The position numbers and the translations under genes were made by a program. A DNA stretch of 64,000 nucleotides. Origin: Phocaeicola intestinalis (GTDB taxonomy: Bacteria > Bacteroidota > Bacteroidia > Bacteroidales > Bacteroidaceae). The stretch spans positions 16,903-80,902 of the forward strand of contig NZ_JACSPP010000011.1 of the NCBI RefSeq assembly GCF_014837065.1. Reading direction: 5' to 3'. The notes under the pieces are model-generated. The model did no database searches and was not told where the DNA came from. It worked only from the letters and a program-made list of their open reading frames with translations. Below are positions 54,337 through 62,644 of this stretch, one piece after another. Numbering within the stretch: position 1 is the first letter of the stretch; each line of letters begins with the position of its first letter.

Positions 54337-54708
54337 TTACTTCTTTACTCTTTTCCTGTCTTCGATAATGGCATCCTTGTTCTCCAACGCCCAACTTATC
54401 AGCGCATTGATGTGCGGAAGCAACGAATGGGTACGCGGTGTCAGGGCATACTCCACCCTCGGAGGCACTTCCGGATAGACGGTACGGGTAATATAGCCGT
54501 CCTCCTCCAATGTCCGCAAGGTTACGGTCAGCATCTTCTGCGATATGTCCGGGATTTCGCGCTGCAACTCCTTGAAGCGCATGACTTCCTTACCCGCCTT
54601 GTTCAGCGTATATATAACCAGAAGCGACCATTTGTCACAGAGCCTTGCCAAGATGTTCCGTATCGGGCAATCCGGAAACATCATATCTTCTATCATTGTC
54701 CTATCCAT
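54337..54708 (-). CDS. HxlR-family winged-helix regulator
   Basis: 123 aa. CPIRNILARLCDKWSLLVIY is the HxlR hallmark (a Cys-Pro before the first helix), followed by MRFKELQREIPDISQKMLTV as recognition region and GYITRTVYPEVPPRVEYALT as the wing. HxlR proteins often sense electrophiles or oxidants through this Cys. It is divergent from the metallo-hydrolase-like remnant at 55035, which could once have been its target. Confidence 0.9.
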   Translation of the reverse strand: MDRTMIEDMMFPDCPIRNILARLCDKWSLLVIYTLNKAGKEVMRFKELQREIPDISQKMLTVTLRTLEEDGYITRTVYPEVPPRVEYALTPRTHSLLPHINALISWALENKDAIIEDRKRVKK

Positions 54709-54882
54709 ATTATACTGCTTTTCAATTCACTCTACAAAAGTAATCAAACTCCTTTTATGTAGCAAGCTTTTATCGGATGGGCGGCAATCAGCCCTTATCC
54801 TCCACATTATTTATTATAAAAGACAAGACAATTTCATTGAACCGATAACTGAAAACCTTCATGCACTTAGCTACATTCTATA

Positions 54883-54960
54883 TTCCACCAGCCGGAACAT
54901 ATATTCCACGGGCTGGAATGTACGTTCCATGGGCTGGAATATACATTCCACGCCGTGGAA
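54883..54960. repeat. Array of four TTCCAC-type palindromes, 21-bp period
   Basis: Fifteen-bp dyads lie at 54883-54897 (ttccaccagccggaa), 54904-54918 (ttccacgggctggaa), 54925-54939 (ttccatgggctggaa) and 54946-54960 (ttccacgccgtggaa), exactly 21 bp apart with 6-bp A/T-rich spacers. This puts all four on the same DNA face. It lies between the HxlR gene and the truncated hydrolase-like gene. Confidence 0.85.
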
Positions 54961-55034
54961 TATAGAATGGAACTAACTGTATACAAGAAACAAGCTCGTT
55001 GAAAACACATAGTGAGTGCCCGCAATCTGCCAAA

Positions 55035-55556
55035 ATGCCCCAATTTACGAAAGGTGAAATCTATGGCGGCATGATGAAGGGATTCGCACAGGCTTTCGGC
55101 GATGCCCTGACCGACATGCCTACAGGCAAGGCTTCGGAAGTGGCATTCGGCACTACGCAGACTTGGGCAGGAATTCCGTTCGAGTTCCGTCACGGAGCGA
55201 CATCCGATTTTCCGGGCGCAAGCATCCTGATAGGAGGCAAGGCTTATTATACGCACTGGACTCCGGCAAAGGCACACGTAAGCCATTTGCAGGTTTCTTC
55301 TCCGGCTGCCATTGATGCGGAAATAGCAGAAGCGAAAAAGTCACTGGCATCGGGAGCGGAACTGTTCATCGGCGGACACGGAGGTGCGGCAAAGCGCGAT
55401 GCGGTAAAGTTCAAAATCGACTATCTGAAAAAGATGAAAGAGGTGCTCGGCAATAACCAGACGGCACAAGCCTTTACGGACGACATGAAGAAAGCTTTCC
55501 CCGGGCTGCCGGGAGAAGCCGGACTGGAAGAATTGAGTAAGGCACTCTACAAATAA
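55035..55556 (+). pseudogene. Truncated metallo-hydrolase-like gene, copy 1
   Basis: 173 codons from the ATG at 55035 (MPQFTKGEIYGGMMKGFAQA). The pattern GGKAYYTHWTPAKAHVSHLQ and ELFIGGHGGAAKRDAVKFKI with YLKKMKEVL resembles the C-terminal half of an MBL-fold hydrolase, but the N-terminal catalytic half is missing. It is about 96-97% identical to 58633-59154. Homology between the copies begins at this ATG, so upstream sequence was lost or exchanged there. It could still make a short protein, hence only moderate certainty that it is dead. Confidence 0.6.
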
Positions 55557-55568
55557 TAAATGTAATGC

Positions 55569-55613
55569 TTGAGGGTGTATCAAAATAGAAATGATATTTT
55601 GATACACCCTCAA
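55569..55613. terminator. Bidirectional terminator
   Basis: ttgagggtgtatcaaaat at 55569-55586 is perfectly complemented by attttgatacaccctcaa at 55596-55613, with a 9-bp loop. It separates convergent genes. Confidence 0.85.
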
Positions 55614-55616
55614 TAA

Positions 55617-56834
55617 TCATTTTCCCGTATGGATATACTCCACGGCACGTTCCAACTGGGTGTCAATGCCTTGAAGCAAATTAACCCCATCGAAAGGCGC
55701 TTCAATGGTGGGAGGTATGCCGACACCCTCGTGGTTGACACCGTCAAGGTCCTTCATCATGGTCATGGTGGTATATACCTCCAGGATGTCGTTTATATTG
55801 AAATAGCCACCATAAAACTGATCAAATGCGATGTTGTCAGCCGCAATGGTACCTGTTCCCCCATGGGTCCGTTCGCCAATGAAGCAACCCTTAGGCAAGC
55901 CCAGCACGGCTAGGGTGGTCATCTCGGCCATGCTGATAGAATTCATGTCTGCCATCACTACTATAGGCACATCCAAATCACGGCTCCGCTCCGTTGGTTT
56001 CAACACTTCCGGAGTCCACGGCGTGTAATCCAACCGTCCGGGACCATTTTTCTGACGAGTATAAAACAACATTTTCTCCTCATCCACGAACTTACCCAAC
56101 ACTATCGGCAAATCCGACAGATTACCTCCGATATTGTGGCGTACATCGATGATGACCCCCTCGACCGTCGGATAGTTGTCCAACAGGTCGTGATAGTTCG
56201 CGACTATCTGATCAACGATATCACCTGTTCCGACATGTTCGGTCAACATGAACGACGACAAACGGAAATAGACGATATCCTCGTCCAAGATGCCACTGGC
56301 ATAAAGCGCATTGCCTGATTCTGGAGCCAACACCAAGCGTGCGTCAGAAAATCTGCCTGCATCGTGCAAGCCTAACAACATATTTGCATAATCCTCCAGC
56401 GTCTGTTCATCAAAAGGATGATAATTAGGGCGCTGCTCTTTCCGTCCCTCTGCCGGACGATAAAGGACTGTACCCGAAGGAAGAGTTAGTGTCAATCCGA
56501 AATGCCCGTCAATCAATCCGGAAGACAACTCTTCCAACATTCCGAAAGCTTCCTCATTCGTTGCCTTATCGCTGAAACCTTTGTCCGCCAACGCATCAAA
56601 TTGGGGCTTGTATTCGTCATACACGGCATCCCAGTCCGTCGGGTCGATGTCCCAAAACACGTAGTTATAGTTCATGCCCGACCAATAGGCATCGAACAAC
56701 TGCGACCAATTATAAATATTTATATCAGTCCGCGGATTCTGCATATCGGGCATTTCGTCACGACAGGCGGCCAATACACACACGGCCATCAACACTCCGG
56801 CCATCAAACGTATCCTTGCTTTCATTTTATTCAT
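55617..56834 (-). CDS. S41-family peptidase-like lipoprotein
   Basis: 405 aa. Lipobox LAAC (Cys24). An N-terminal helical part (NWSQLFDAYWSGMNYNYVFW) is followed by the tail-specific-protease core: VEGVIIDVRHNIGGNLSDLP (about 224-243) and MADMNSISMAEMTTLAVLGL with the probable nucleophile Ser301, three residues before Glu304. Large PDZ features are not evident. Such C-terminal-processing-like peptidases are frequent Bacteroides envelope lipoproteins. It lies 21 bp downstream of the barrel gene, in one operon. Substrate unknown. Confidence 0.85.
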   Translation of the reverse strand: MNKMKARIRLMAGVLMAVCVLAACRDEMPDMQNPRTDINIYNWSQLFDAYWSGMNYNYVFWDIDPTDWDAVYDEYKPQFDALADKGFSDKATNEEAFGMLEELSSGLIDGHFGLTLTLPSGTVLYRPAEGRKEQRPNYHPFDEQTLEDYANMLLGLHDAGRFSDARLVLAPESGNALYASGILDEDIVYFRLSSFMLTEHVGTGDIVDQIVANYHDLLDNYPTVEGVIIDVRHNIGGNLSDLPIVLGKFVDEEKMLFYTRQKNGPGRLDYTPWTPEVLKPTERSRDLDVPIVVMADMNSISMAEMTTLAVLGLPKGCFIGERTHGGTGTIAADNIAFDQFYGGYFNINDILEVYTTMTMMKDLDGVNHEGVGIPPTIEAPFDGVNLLQGIDTQLERAVEYIHTGK

Positions 56835-56855
56835 CTTTTTATCATAATCGGTTCA

Positions 56856-57575
56856 TTAATCACCCAAGGTAAACAGTACGCCTACTTGGAAAAGGAAAGT
56901 GTTCAGGTATCGCGGCACGCGATCCTTCATATAGTCTTTCTGCATATCGCTCAGGCTATGGTGGTAACGGCATTCGGCTACGACTGCCCATACGGGAGTG
57001 AAGCGATACTCCAGACCGACTCCCACCAAGGCACCTCCCTCAAAACGGTTGTCACGCCGGGAGTCGAATGCATATTTCTCATCATAGGTATACAAAATAG
57101 TATTGTCACTCACGTCAGAAGGATTTTCTACACCTTCAGGCTCAGAAAACATAGCAAATGTCGTCCCCTCGCGCCGGCTGGAGAGCCAGCCGCCTGCATA
57201 AAAACCCGCATCGAGGAAACCGCGCAACCGTTTGCCACCAAAGGAGAAACGGGCAAATACGGGCACGGACAAGTAATGATTGGTCATGTCCTCGTGCAAC
57301 GGCTCGAAAAATCCCGAACGACGCATCCCGTAGTTCTTCTGTACATAGGACACCTCAGCCTGCACAGCCAACCAATCATTGAAAGCATACTGCACGGGTA
57401 AACCCGCCGTGAAACCACCCAAAGCCACATAACGCCGGTCATAAAAGTAACCGGACTCCGTGGTCAGCGAATTGTGCGTATAACCGGCTTGAAAACCAAC
57501 ACGCCACTGCGCCGCAACAGGTAACACCCCAACCACGGCAAACAGAAGTAAAAATAAGAATCTGTTCTGTCTCAT
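56856..57575 (-). CDS. Outer-membrane beta-barrel protein
   Basis: 239 aa. Signal peptide (FLFLLLFAVVGVLPVAAQ). Strands such as WRVGFQAGYTHNSLTTESGY, WLAVQAEVSYVQKNYGM, RGFLDAGFYAGGWLSSRREG and VGVGLEYRFTPVWAVVAECR, with an FLFQVGVLFTLGD end, fit the OMP_b-brl (OmpA-like) barrel class. Co-transcribed with the S41 peptidase gene. The transported or bound substance is unknown. Confidence 0.85.
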   Translation of the reverse strand: MRQNRFLFLLLFAVVGVLPVAAQWRVGFQAGYTHNSLTTESGYFYDRRYVALGGFTAGLPVQYAFNDWLAVQAEVSYVQKNYGMRRSGFFEPLHEDMTNHYLSVPVFARFSFGGKRLRGFLDAGFYAGGWLSSRREGTTFAMFSEPEGVENPSDVSDNTILYTYDEKYAFDSRRDNRFEGGALVGVGLEYRFTPVWAVVAECRYHHSLSDMQKDYMKDRVPRYLNTFLFQVGVLFTLGD

Positions 57576-57606
57576 AGATTTACATAAAATTTATCACAAC
57601 CATTAA

Positions 57607-57798
57607 GAAGCTGTTTTGAATTTCTCCAAAAAGTTTTTCTTGGCTTGATGTATCCGTTTTCGTGTGTGCTTTGGGCGATTTTTTGGTCCTTTTCGCTCCT
57701 GTTCTTCGTCAGATAGCCCGCTATCTTCCTCATCACAGAAGCGAAAATGCCTCAAAAACTCATCCCAAATCATCACACGATAAATCCAAAACAGCTTC
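57607..57798 (-). mobile_element. 192-bp MITE, copy 2
   Basis: Same length and ends as the copy at 51267, in opposite orientation. The flanks are TAA at 57604-57606 and 57799-57801 (target duplication). The internal 56-codon frame is intact on the minus strand. It differs from copy 1 at few positions, including a synonymous TTC/TTT change. Confidence 0.85.
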
Positions 57799-57801
57799 TA
57801 A

Positions 57802-58195
57802 AAGCATTATTGCATGCAGGCTCAAACCACCTTCCCATACGGAAACAAGTTCTCTACCAGTACGCACAAAATAATGCAAACACCGCCCCACACCTATATA
57901 TAATAACGCGTAGGCTGGTCTTTTGCTGACTGTGTAAAGATAAGCTAACTTCTTGAAACAAATCATAAATATGCCGGACAAGAAGGTTCATTTTGTCAGT
58001 CATATAGTCTATTTTGTCCTAAACAACTGATTTACACTCACATGCAAAAAGCTTTTCCCGTAAAAGAAAATCCATATCTTCACCTAAAAGCATCTACAGA
58101 ATGCATACGAACAGAAATATAGGTCTGCCCTACAAGCAATTTAGTAAAGCCACAGATATTCGCTCATTTTTTTCAAAAAAATATTCGCAGATAAC
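57802..58195. other. Spacer between two MITE copies
   Basis: About 390 bp with no credible gene or clear repeat. Frames here are short and overlap the elements. Confidence 0.5.
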
Positions 58196-58198
58196 TTA

Positions 58199-58390
58199 GA
58201 AGCTGTTTTGAATTTCTCCAGAAAGTTTTTCTTGTCTTGATGTATCCGTTTTCGTGTGTGCTTTGGGCGATTTTTTGGTCCTTTTCGCTCCTGTTCTTCG
58301 TCAGATAGCCCGCTATCTTCCTCATCACAGAAGCGAAAATGCCTCAAAAACTCATCCCAAATCATCGCACGATAAATTCAAAACAGCTTC
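58199..58390 (-). mobile_element. 192-bp MITE, copy 3
   Basis: Same orientation and length as copy 2. TTA at 58196-58198 and 58391-58393 is the target duplication. The frame is intact; here it reads through the left flank because the junction codon is not a stop, giving 74 codons. One codon differs from the other copies (GAC for GCC, Asp for Ala), plus a synonymous TTG/CTG change. Confidence 0.85.
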
Positions 58391-58470
58391 TTACTTATAC
58401 ACAACAATGGTTACATTTTCGTAAGTATCTGATGTTCAAGTACCTACTTGTACGATTAAATTCCTCTTGG

Positions 58471-58479
58471 TAACTTTGC
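58471..58479 (+). promoter_or_regulatory. -7 box TAACTTTGC with upstream dyad
   Basis: A full TAnnTTTG match. Just upstream, caagtacctacttgtacg at about 58437-58454 is a dyad of the type HxlR regulators bind. It probably drove the intact ancestor of the truncated gene that follows. Confidence 0.5.
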
Positions 58480-58518
58480 AGCACAAAAGGAAATAAAGGC
58501 ACTTTTAGTAAGTAATAA

Positions 58519-59154
58519 CTCATTAAACAAATAAGAGCTTATCTTTCCAAACTGGGCAAAACGGTAGAGACACGCATCACGGACTATCATGTGGGCGGAA
58601 CCGGAAATCATGAGGTGGTGATGGCGGAAGGTATGCCCCAATTTACGAAAGGGGAAATCTATGGCGGCATGATGAAAGGATTCGCGCAGGCTTTCGGCGA
58701 TGCCCTGACCGACATGCCTACAGGCAAGGCTTCGGAAGTGGCATTCGGCACTACGCAGACTTGGGCAGGAATTCCGTTCGAGTTCCGTCACGGAGCGACA
58801 TCCGATTTTCCGGGCGCAAGCATCCTGATAGGAGGCAAGGCTTATTATACGCACTGGACTCCGGCAAAGGCACACGTAAGCCATTTGCAGGTTTCTTCTC
58901 CGGCTGCCATTGATGCGGAAATAGCAGAAGCGGAAAAGTCATTGGCATCAGGAGCGGAACTGTTCATCGGCGGACACGGAGGTGCGGCAAAGCGCGATGC
59001 GGTAAAGTTCAAAATCGCCTATCTGAAAAAGATGAAAGAGGTGCTCGGCAATAACCGGACGGCACAAGCTTTTATGGACGACATGAAGAAAGCTTTCCCC
59101 GGACTGCCGGGAGAAGCCGAACTGGAAGAATTGAGTAAGGCACTCTACAAATAA
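58519..59154 (+). pseudogene. Truncated metallo-hydrolase-like gene, copy 2
   Basis: The open frame begins after stops at 58513-58518 and has no normal start near the promoter. It encodes IRAYLSKLGKTVETRITDYH, VGGTGNHEVVMAEG and then the same 173 residues as copy 1 at 55035, ending in ELSKALYK. It keeps about 38 more upstream residues than copy 1, which shows that the ancestor was longer. Promoter and dyad survive, but the N-terminal half is deleted. The MBL-fold assignment is tentative. Confidence 0.6.
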
Positions 59155-59165
59155 TTATCGAATAA

Positions 59166-59333
59166 AACCAATCAGGAGTTAAAAGGGAGTTATAAGGAGT
59201 TATCGTCCGCCTGGCGGACTGGGAGTTAGACGCCAATACTTTTTGCATCGTTTTCAGAAGCAAGACTATTGACCTTTAACTCCTATAACTCCTGTGAAAC
59301 ATAACTACGTTTAACTCCTGATTCGCATAAATT
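59166..59333 (-). repeat. gaagttaa/ggagttaa intergenic element, copy 3
   Basis: aaccaatcaggagttaaaag through aactcctgattcgcataaat is the reverse complement of 30971-31142 with scattered changes. It lies after the truncated gene, 19 bp before the mutS stop. Confidence 0.8.
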
Positions 59334-59351
59334 ATAAAATAATAAATACCC

Positions 59352-61973
59352 TCACTTTCCTGTCACGATACGTTTAATGTCATTCAGTTTGTTCAACGCT
59401 TCTATCGGTGTCAAGTTGTTCACATCCAGATGCAGGATTTCATCCCGTATCTGGCACAACACGGGGTCGTCAAGCTGGAAGAAGCTGAGCTGGACACCGT
59501 CTTTAGGAGCAGAAGCCTGTACCTTCGGACGCGACGCCATGCCTTCCTGCCGGTTCTCTTGCTCCAGACGGTGCAGGATTTCATCGGCACGCTTCACGAT
59601 GCTTTGGGGCATGCCCGCCATTTTTGCCACATGAATACCAAACGAATGTTCGCTCCCTCCGCGCTCCAGCTTGCGAAGGAAAATCACCTTATTATTGACC
59701 TCCTTGACCGTTACATTATAGTTCTTGATACGCGGGAAGAGTGCTTCCATATCGTTCAACTCGTGATAGTGCGTGGCAAAAAGCGTACGGGCGTGGGCTT
59801 TCTTGTTCTCGTGGATGTGCTCTACGATAGCCCATGCAATGGAGATGCCGTCATATGTGGAAGTGCCGCGCCCCAACTCATCGAAGAGCACCAGGCTTCG
59901 GGGAGAGAGGTTGTTCAGGATATTGGCGGCTTCATTCATCTCGACCATGAACGTTGATTCGCCCACCGATATGTTGTCACTTGCTCCGACACGGGTGAAT
60001 ATCTTGTCCACCAGCCCGATATGCGCACTTTCGGCTGGCACGAAGCAGCCTATCTGAGCCAAGAGCGTGATAAGTGCCGTCTGGCGGAGCAAGGCAGACT
60101 TACCCGCCATATTAGGTCCCGTGATAATGATAATCTGTTGTGATTCCGTATCGAGATAGACATCGTTGGCAATGTATTTCTCGCCCACGGGCAATTGCTT
60201 CTCGATGACCGGATGGCGTCCTTGCTTGATGTCGAGCACATCATCGTCGGCTATCACCGGACGGATATACTTGTTCTCGCACGCCACATCGGCAAAGGAG
60301 AGCAGGCAATCCAGACGTGCGATTTGCGTGGCATTGATCTGGATAGCCGGAATAAACTCGGCAAGGTCTGCCACCAAGTCATTATAAAGCTTGGTTTCCA
60401 GTATCAGGATTTTATCTTCCGCCCCCAATATCTTCTCTTCGTATTCTTTCAGTTCCTGCGTGATATACCGCTCGGCGTTCACCAACGTCTGCTTGCGTAT
60501 CCACTCGGCAGGCACTTTCTCCTTGTGTGCGTTCCGCACTTCGATGTAATAGCCAAACACATTGTTATAAGCAATCTTCAGGCTGGGGATGCCGGTCTGC
60601 TCGATTTCGCGTTGCTGGATTTGAAGCAGGTAATCCTTTCCCGAATAGGAAATGCGGCGCAGCTCATCCAGCTCGGCATTCACTCCGTCGGCTATCACTC
60701 CGCCCTTGTTCACCAGCAGAGGCGGGTCGTTCACTATCTCCTTCGCTATTTTATCCCGAATCGAGACGCAGAGATTCAACTGCTCCCCGATGCGCCGGAG
60801 GCTTTCGTTGTCCGCGTTCAGGCAGGCATTCTTGATGGGTTCGATGGCTTGGAGCGCCACTTTCAGCTGTACCACCTCACGAGGGGAGATACGTCCCACC
60901 GCGGCTTTTGATACGATGCGTTCCAAGTCGCCTATACGGTGCAGCTTCTCTTCGATAAAGTCCTTGAAGTCGGGCTCGCGGAAGAAATACTCCACTACAT
61001 CCAGCCGGGCGTTAATCGGTTTTACTTCCTTCAAGGGAAACACCATCCAGCGTTTCAGCAGACGGGCACCCATGGGGCTGATGGTATGGTCTATCACGTC
61101 CAGCAGGCTGGTGCCTCCCTCGTTCATGCTGCCTATCAGCTCCAGGCTGTGCACCGTAAACTTGTCCAGCCGCACATAGCGTTCCTCCTCGATGCGTGCC
61201 AGCGAAGTGATATGCCCTATCTGATAATGCTGGGTCATGTCGAGGTATTGCAGGACAGCCCCTGCCGCGATGATGCCGTTCTTCAGATGCTCTACGCCGA
61301 AGCCTTTCAGGTTCTTGGTCTCGAAATGCTTCAAGAGTTTCTCGCGTGCCGAAGCTTCGGTAAACACCCAGTCATCCAACTCGAAGGTGAAAAACTTGCT
61401 TCCGAAATTGCCTTCGAACATGGGTTTCTTGCCCCGCTCGAACAACACTTCCTTGGGAGCGAAATTATTCAGAAGCTTGTCGATGTAGTCAAAAGGCCCC
61501 TCGGCGGTCAGGAACTCGCCGGTAGAGATGTCCAGAAAAGCGATGCCACACGCGGTTTTCCCGAAATGGATGGCGGCAAGGAAATTGTTCTCCTTATACG
61601 ACAACACATTGTCGCTGATGGCAACGCCCGGCGTCACCAGCTCGGTAATGCCCCGCTTCACCAGCTTCTTCGTGGTTTTCGGGTCTTCCAGTTGGTCGCA
61701 GATAGCCACACGCCTTCCGGCACGTATCAGCTTGGGCAAATACGTATCGAGGGCATGGTGCGGAAATCCTGCCATTTCCACCGTCTTCGCCTGCCCGTTG
61801 GCACGCCTGGTCAAGGTTATTCCCAGTATTTGCGAAGCGGTCACGGCATCTTCGGAATAGGTTTCGTAAAAGTCGCCGCACCGGAAAAGCATCAGCGCGT
61901 CGGGATGCTTCGCCTTCAGGTCGAAATACTGTTTCATCATGGGGGTCAATACCACGTCATTATCTTTAGCCAC
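59352..61973 (-). CDS. mutS: DNA mismatch repair protein MutS
   Basis: 873 aa from a GTG at 61973 ([20 protein letters not shown]), preceded by aagaaagga as ribosome-binding site. The frame is open to 62057, but the extra residues are not MutS-like and cross a promoter. N-terminal mismatch reader: [16 protein letters not shown] with the Phe-x-Glu pattern (GDFYE). ATPase: [17 protein letters not shown] (Walker A), [37 protein letters not shown] (Walker B) and THYHEL. It binds mismatches as a dimer and recruits MutL. A full-length MutS lowers the odds that the nearby frameshifts reflect a mutator strain. Confidence 0.96.
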   Translation of the reverse strand: MAKDNDVVLTPMMKQYFDLKAKHPDALMLFRCGDFYETYSEDAVTASQILGITLTRRANGQAKTVEMAGFPHHALDTYLPKLIRAGRRVAICDQLEDPKTTKKLVKRGITELVTPGVAISDNVLSYKENNFLAAIHFGKTACGIAFLDISTGEFLTAEGPFDYIDKLLNNFAPKEVLFERGKKPMFEGNFGSKFFTFELDDWVFTEASAREKLLKHFETKNLKGFGVEHLKNGIIAAGAVLQYLDMTQHYQIGHITSLARIEEERYVRLDKFTVHSLELIGSMNEGGTSLLDVIDHTISPMGARLLKRWMVFPLKEVKPINARLDVVEYFFREPDFKDFIEEKLHRIGDLERIVSKAAVGRISPREVVQLKVALQAIEPIKNACLNADNESLRRIGEQLNLCVSIRDKIAKEIVNDPPLLVNKGGVIADGVNAELDELRRISYSGKDYLLQIQQREIEQTGIPSLKIAYNNVFGYYIEVRNAHKEKVPAEWIRKQTLVNAERYITQELKEYEEKILGAEDKILILETKLYNDLVADLAEFIPAIQINATQIARLDCLLSFADVACENKYIRPVIADDDVLDIKQGRHPVIEKQLPVGEKYIANDVYLDTESQQIIIITGPNMAGKSALLRQTALITLLAQIGCFVPAESAHIGLVDKIFTRVGASDNISVGESTFMVEMNEAANILNNLSPRSLVLFDELGRGTSTYDGISIAWAIVEHIHENKKAHARTLFATHYHELNDMEALFPRIKNYNVTVKEVNNKVIFLRKLERGGSEHSFGIHVAKMAGMPQSIVKRADEILHRLEQENRQEGMASRPKVQASAPKDGVQLSFFQLDDPVLCQIRDEILHLDVNNLTPIEALNKLNDIKRIVTGK

Positions 61974-62012
61974 TGTGTTGTCCTTTCTTTTATTAATGTG
62001 TTGTCCGTACCT

Positions 62013-62021
62013 GCAAAGGTA
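62013..62021 (-). promoter_or_regulatory. -7 box TACCTTTGC for mutS
   Basis: The minus strand reads TACCTTTGC, a full match, about 40 bp before the GTG start. This supports GTG 61973 over any codon further upstream. Confidence 0.6.
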
Positions 62022-62127
62022 CGAAAATTTCCCAAATATCTGCCTTCCGTGACGCAAGTATCTGCAACGCCCGGCGCAAGTACCTGCATGAACGGATGAA
62101 CATAATAACGAAGCCTAGCTAATACTC

Positions 62128-62505
62128 ATGCCGAGCGTACTATCACGGTTGAATACCTTGCTTGAAAAGGCATTCAAATGGTTTCCTATGCTCAAGGAGA
62201 TGTTGAGAATGGAAAAGTTGTGCGCTACCATCGGCTTTACCAAAGAAATGATAGAGAACCTTTTGACAAAGAAAGAAGCTATCAGGTGCAATGGCAGGAT
62301 TTATTCCGAAGAACACAGGCGGAAGTTTGACATCAAGAATGATATTTTCAAGGTGGAAAGGAATCCGAGCGATAACAATAAACTGGTTCTGACCATAAAC
62401 AGGCAACCGATTGGTGAATGGTTCAAAGAACAGTTTGGCAAGTTAGGGCATGGTTTTCGGAAAGCACCTAATGAACCGAGAAAAGGAGGTGGATTTAGAT
62501 TATAA
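62128..62505 (+). CDS. Possible remnant of a mobilization/relaxase-type protein
   Basis: 125 aa. No signal peptide or membrane segment. The sequence FPMLKEMLRMEKLCATIGFT, IRCNGRIYSEEHRRKFDIKN, KLVLTINRQPIGEWFKEQFG and a basic Gly-rich tail looks to me like the C-terminal part of Bacteroides mobilization (MobV/relaxase-like) proteins, but this is from memory and weak. If correct, it is an N-terminally lost fragment beside mutS. It begins 71 bp after the divergent mutS frame limit. It may instead be a complete small protein of unknown role. Confidence 0.4.
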   Translation: MPSVLSRLNTLLEKAFKWFPMLKEMLRMEKLCATIGFTKEMIENLLTKKEAIRCNGRIYSEEHRRKFDIKNDIFKVERNPSDNNKLVLTINRQPIGEWFKEQFGKLGHGFRKAPNEPRKGGGFRL

Positions 62506-62530
62506 ACATTAATTCACTCGTATCGAACAG

Positions 62531-62566
62531 AAGGAGTAATCAAAAAATGTTGGTTGCTCCTTTTTT
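62531..62566 (+). terminator. Possible intrinsic terminator
   Basis: aaggagtaatc and ggttgctcctt form a short stem around a aaaaaatgtt loop, followed by six T. It ends the transcript of the preceding small gene. Confidence 0.5.
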
Positions 62567-62571
62567 ATTCC

Positions 62572-62580
62572 TATTTTTGT
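62572..62580 (+). promoter_or_regulatory. -7 box TATTTTTGT
   Basis: TATTTTTG matches TAnnTTTG, 65 bp before the ATG at 62645 and directly after the terminator. Confidence 0.55.
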
Positions 62581-62644
62581 GCCGCCTAAGTAAATAAAGA
62601 ATCACAGACAGGCATTTCCCAAATGAATAAAATCTACGATTTGT

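Noticed and set aside
54883..54960. Palindrome array as a CRISPR or tandem-guide array
   Set aside because: Spacers are only 6 bp and no cas-type or guide-dependent nuclease gene is nearby; the units are palindromes instead of repeat-spacer units.
54867..55286. Minus-strand frame repeated at 58456-58884
   Set aside because: Both are antisense shadows of the duplicated hydrolase-like fragment; their similarity only reflects the plus-strand duplication.
60939..62099. 386-codon plus-strand frame
   Set aside because: Antisense shadow of mutS, whose minus-strand product has all MutS motifs.
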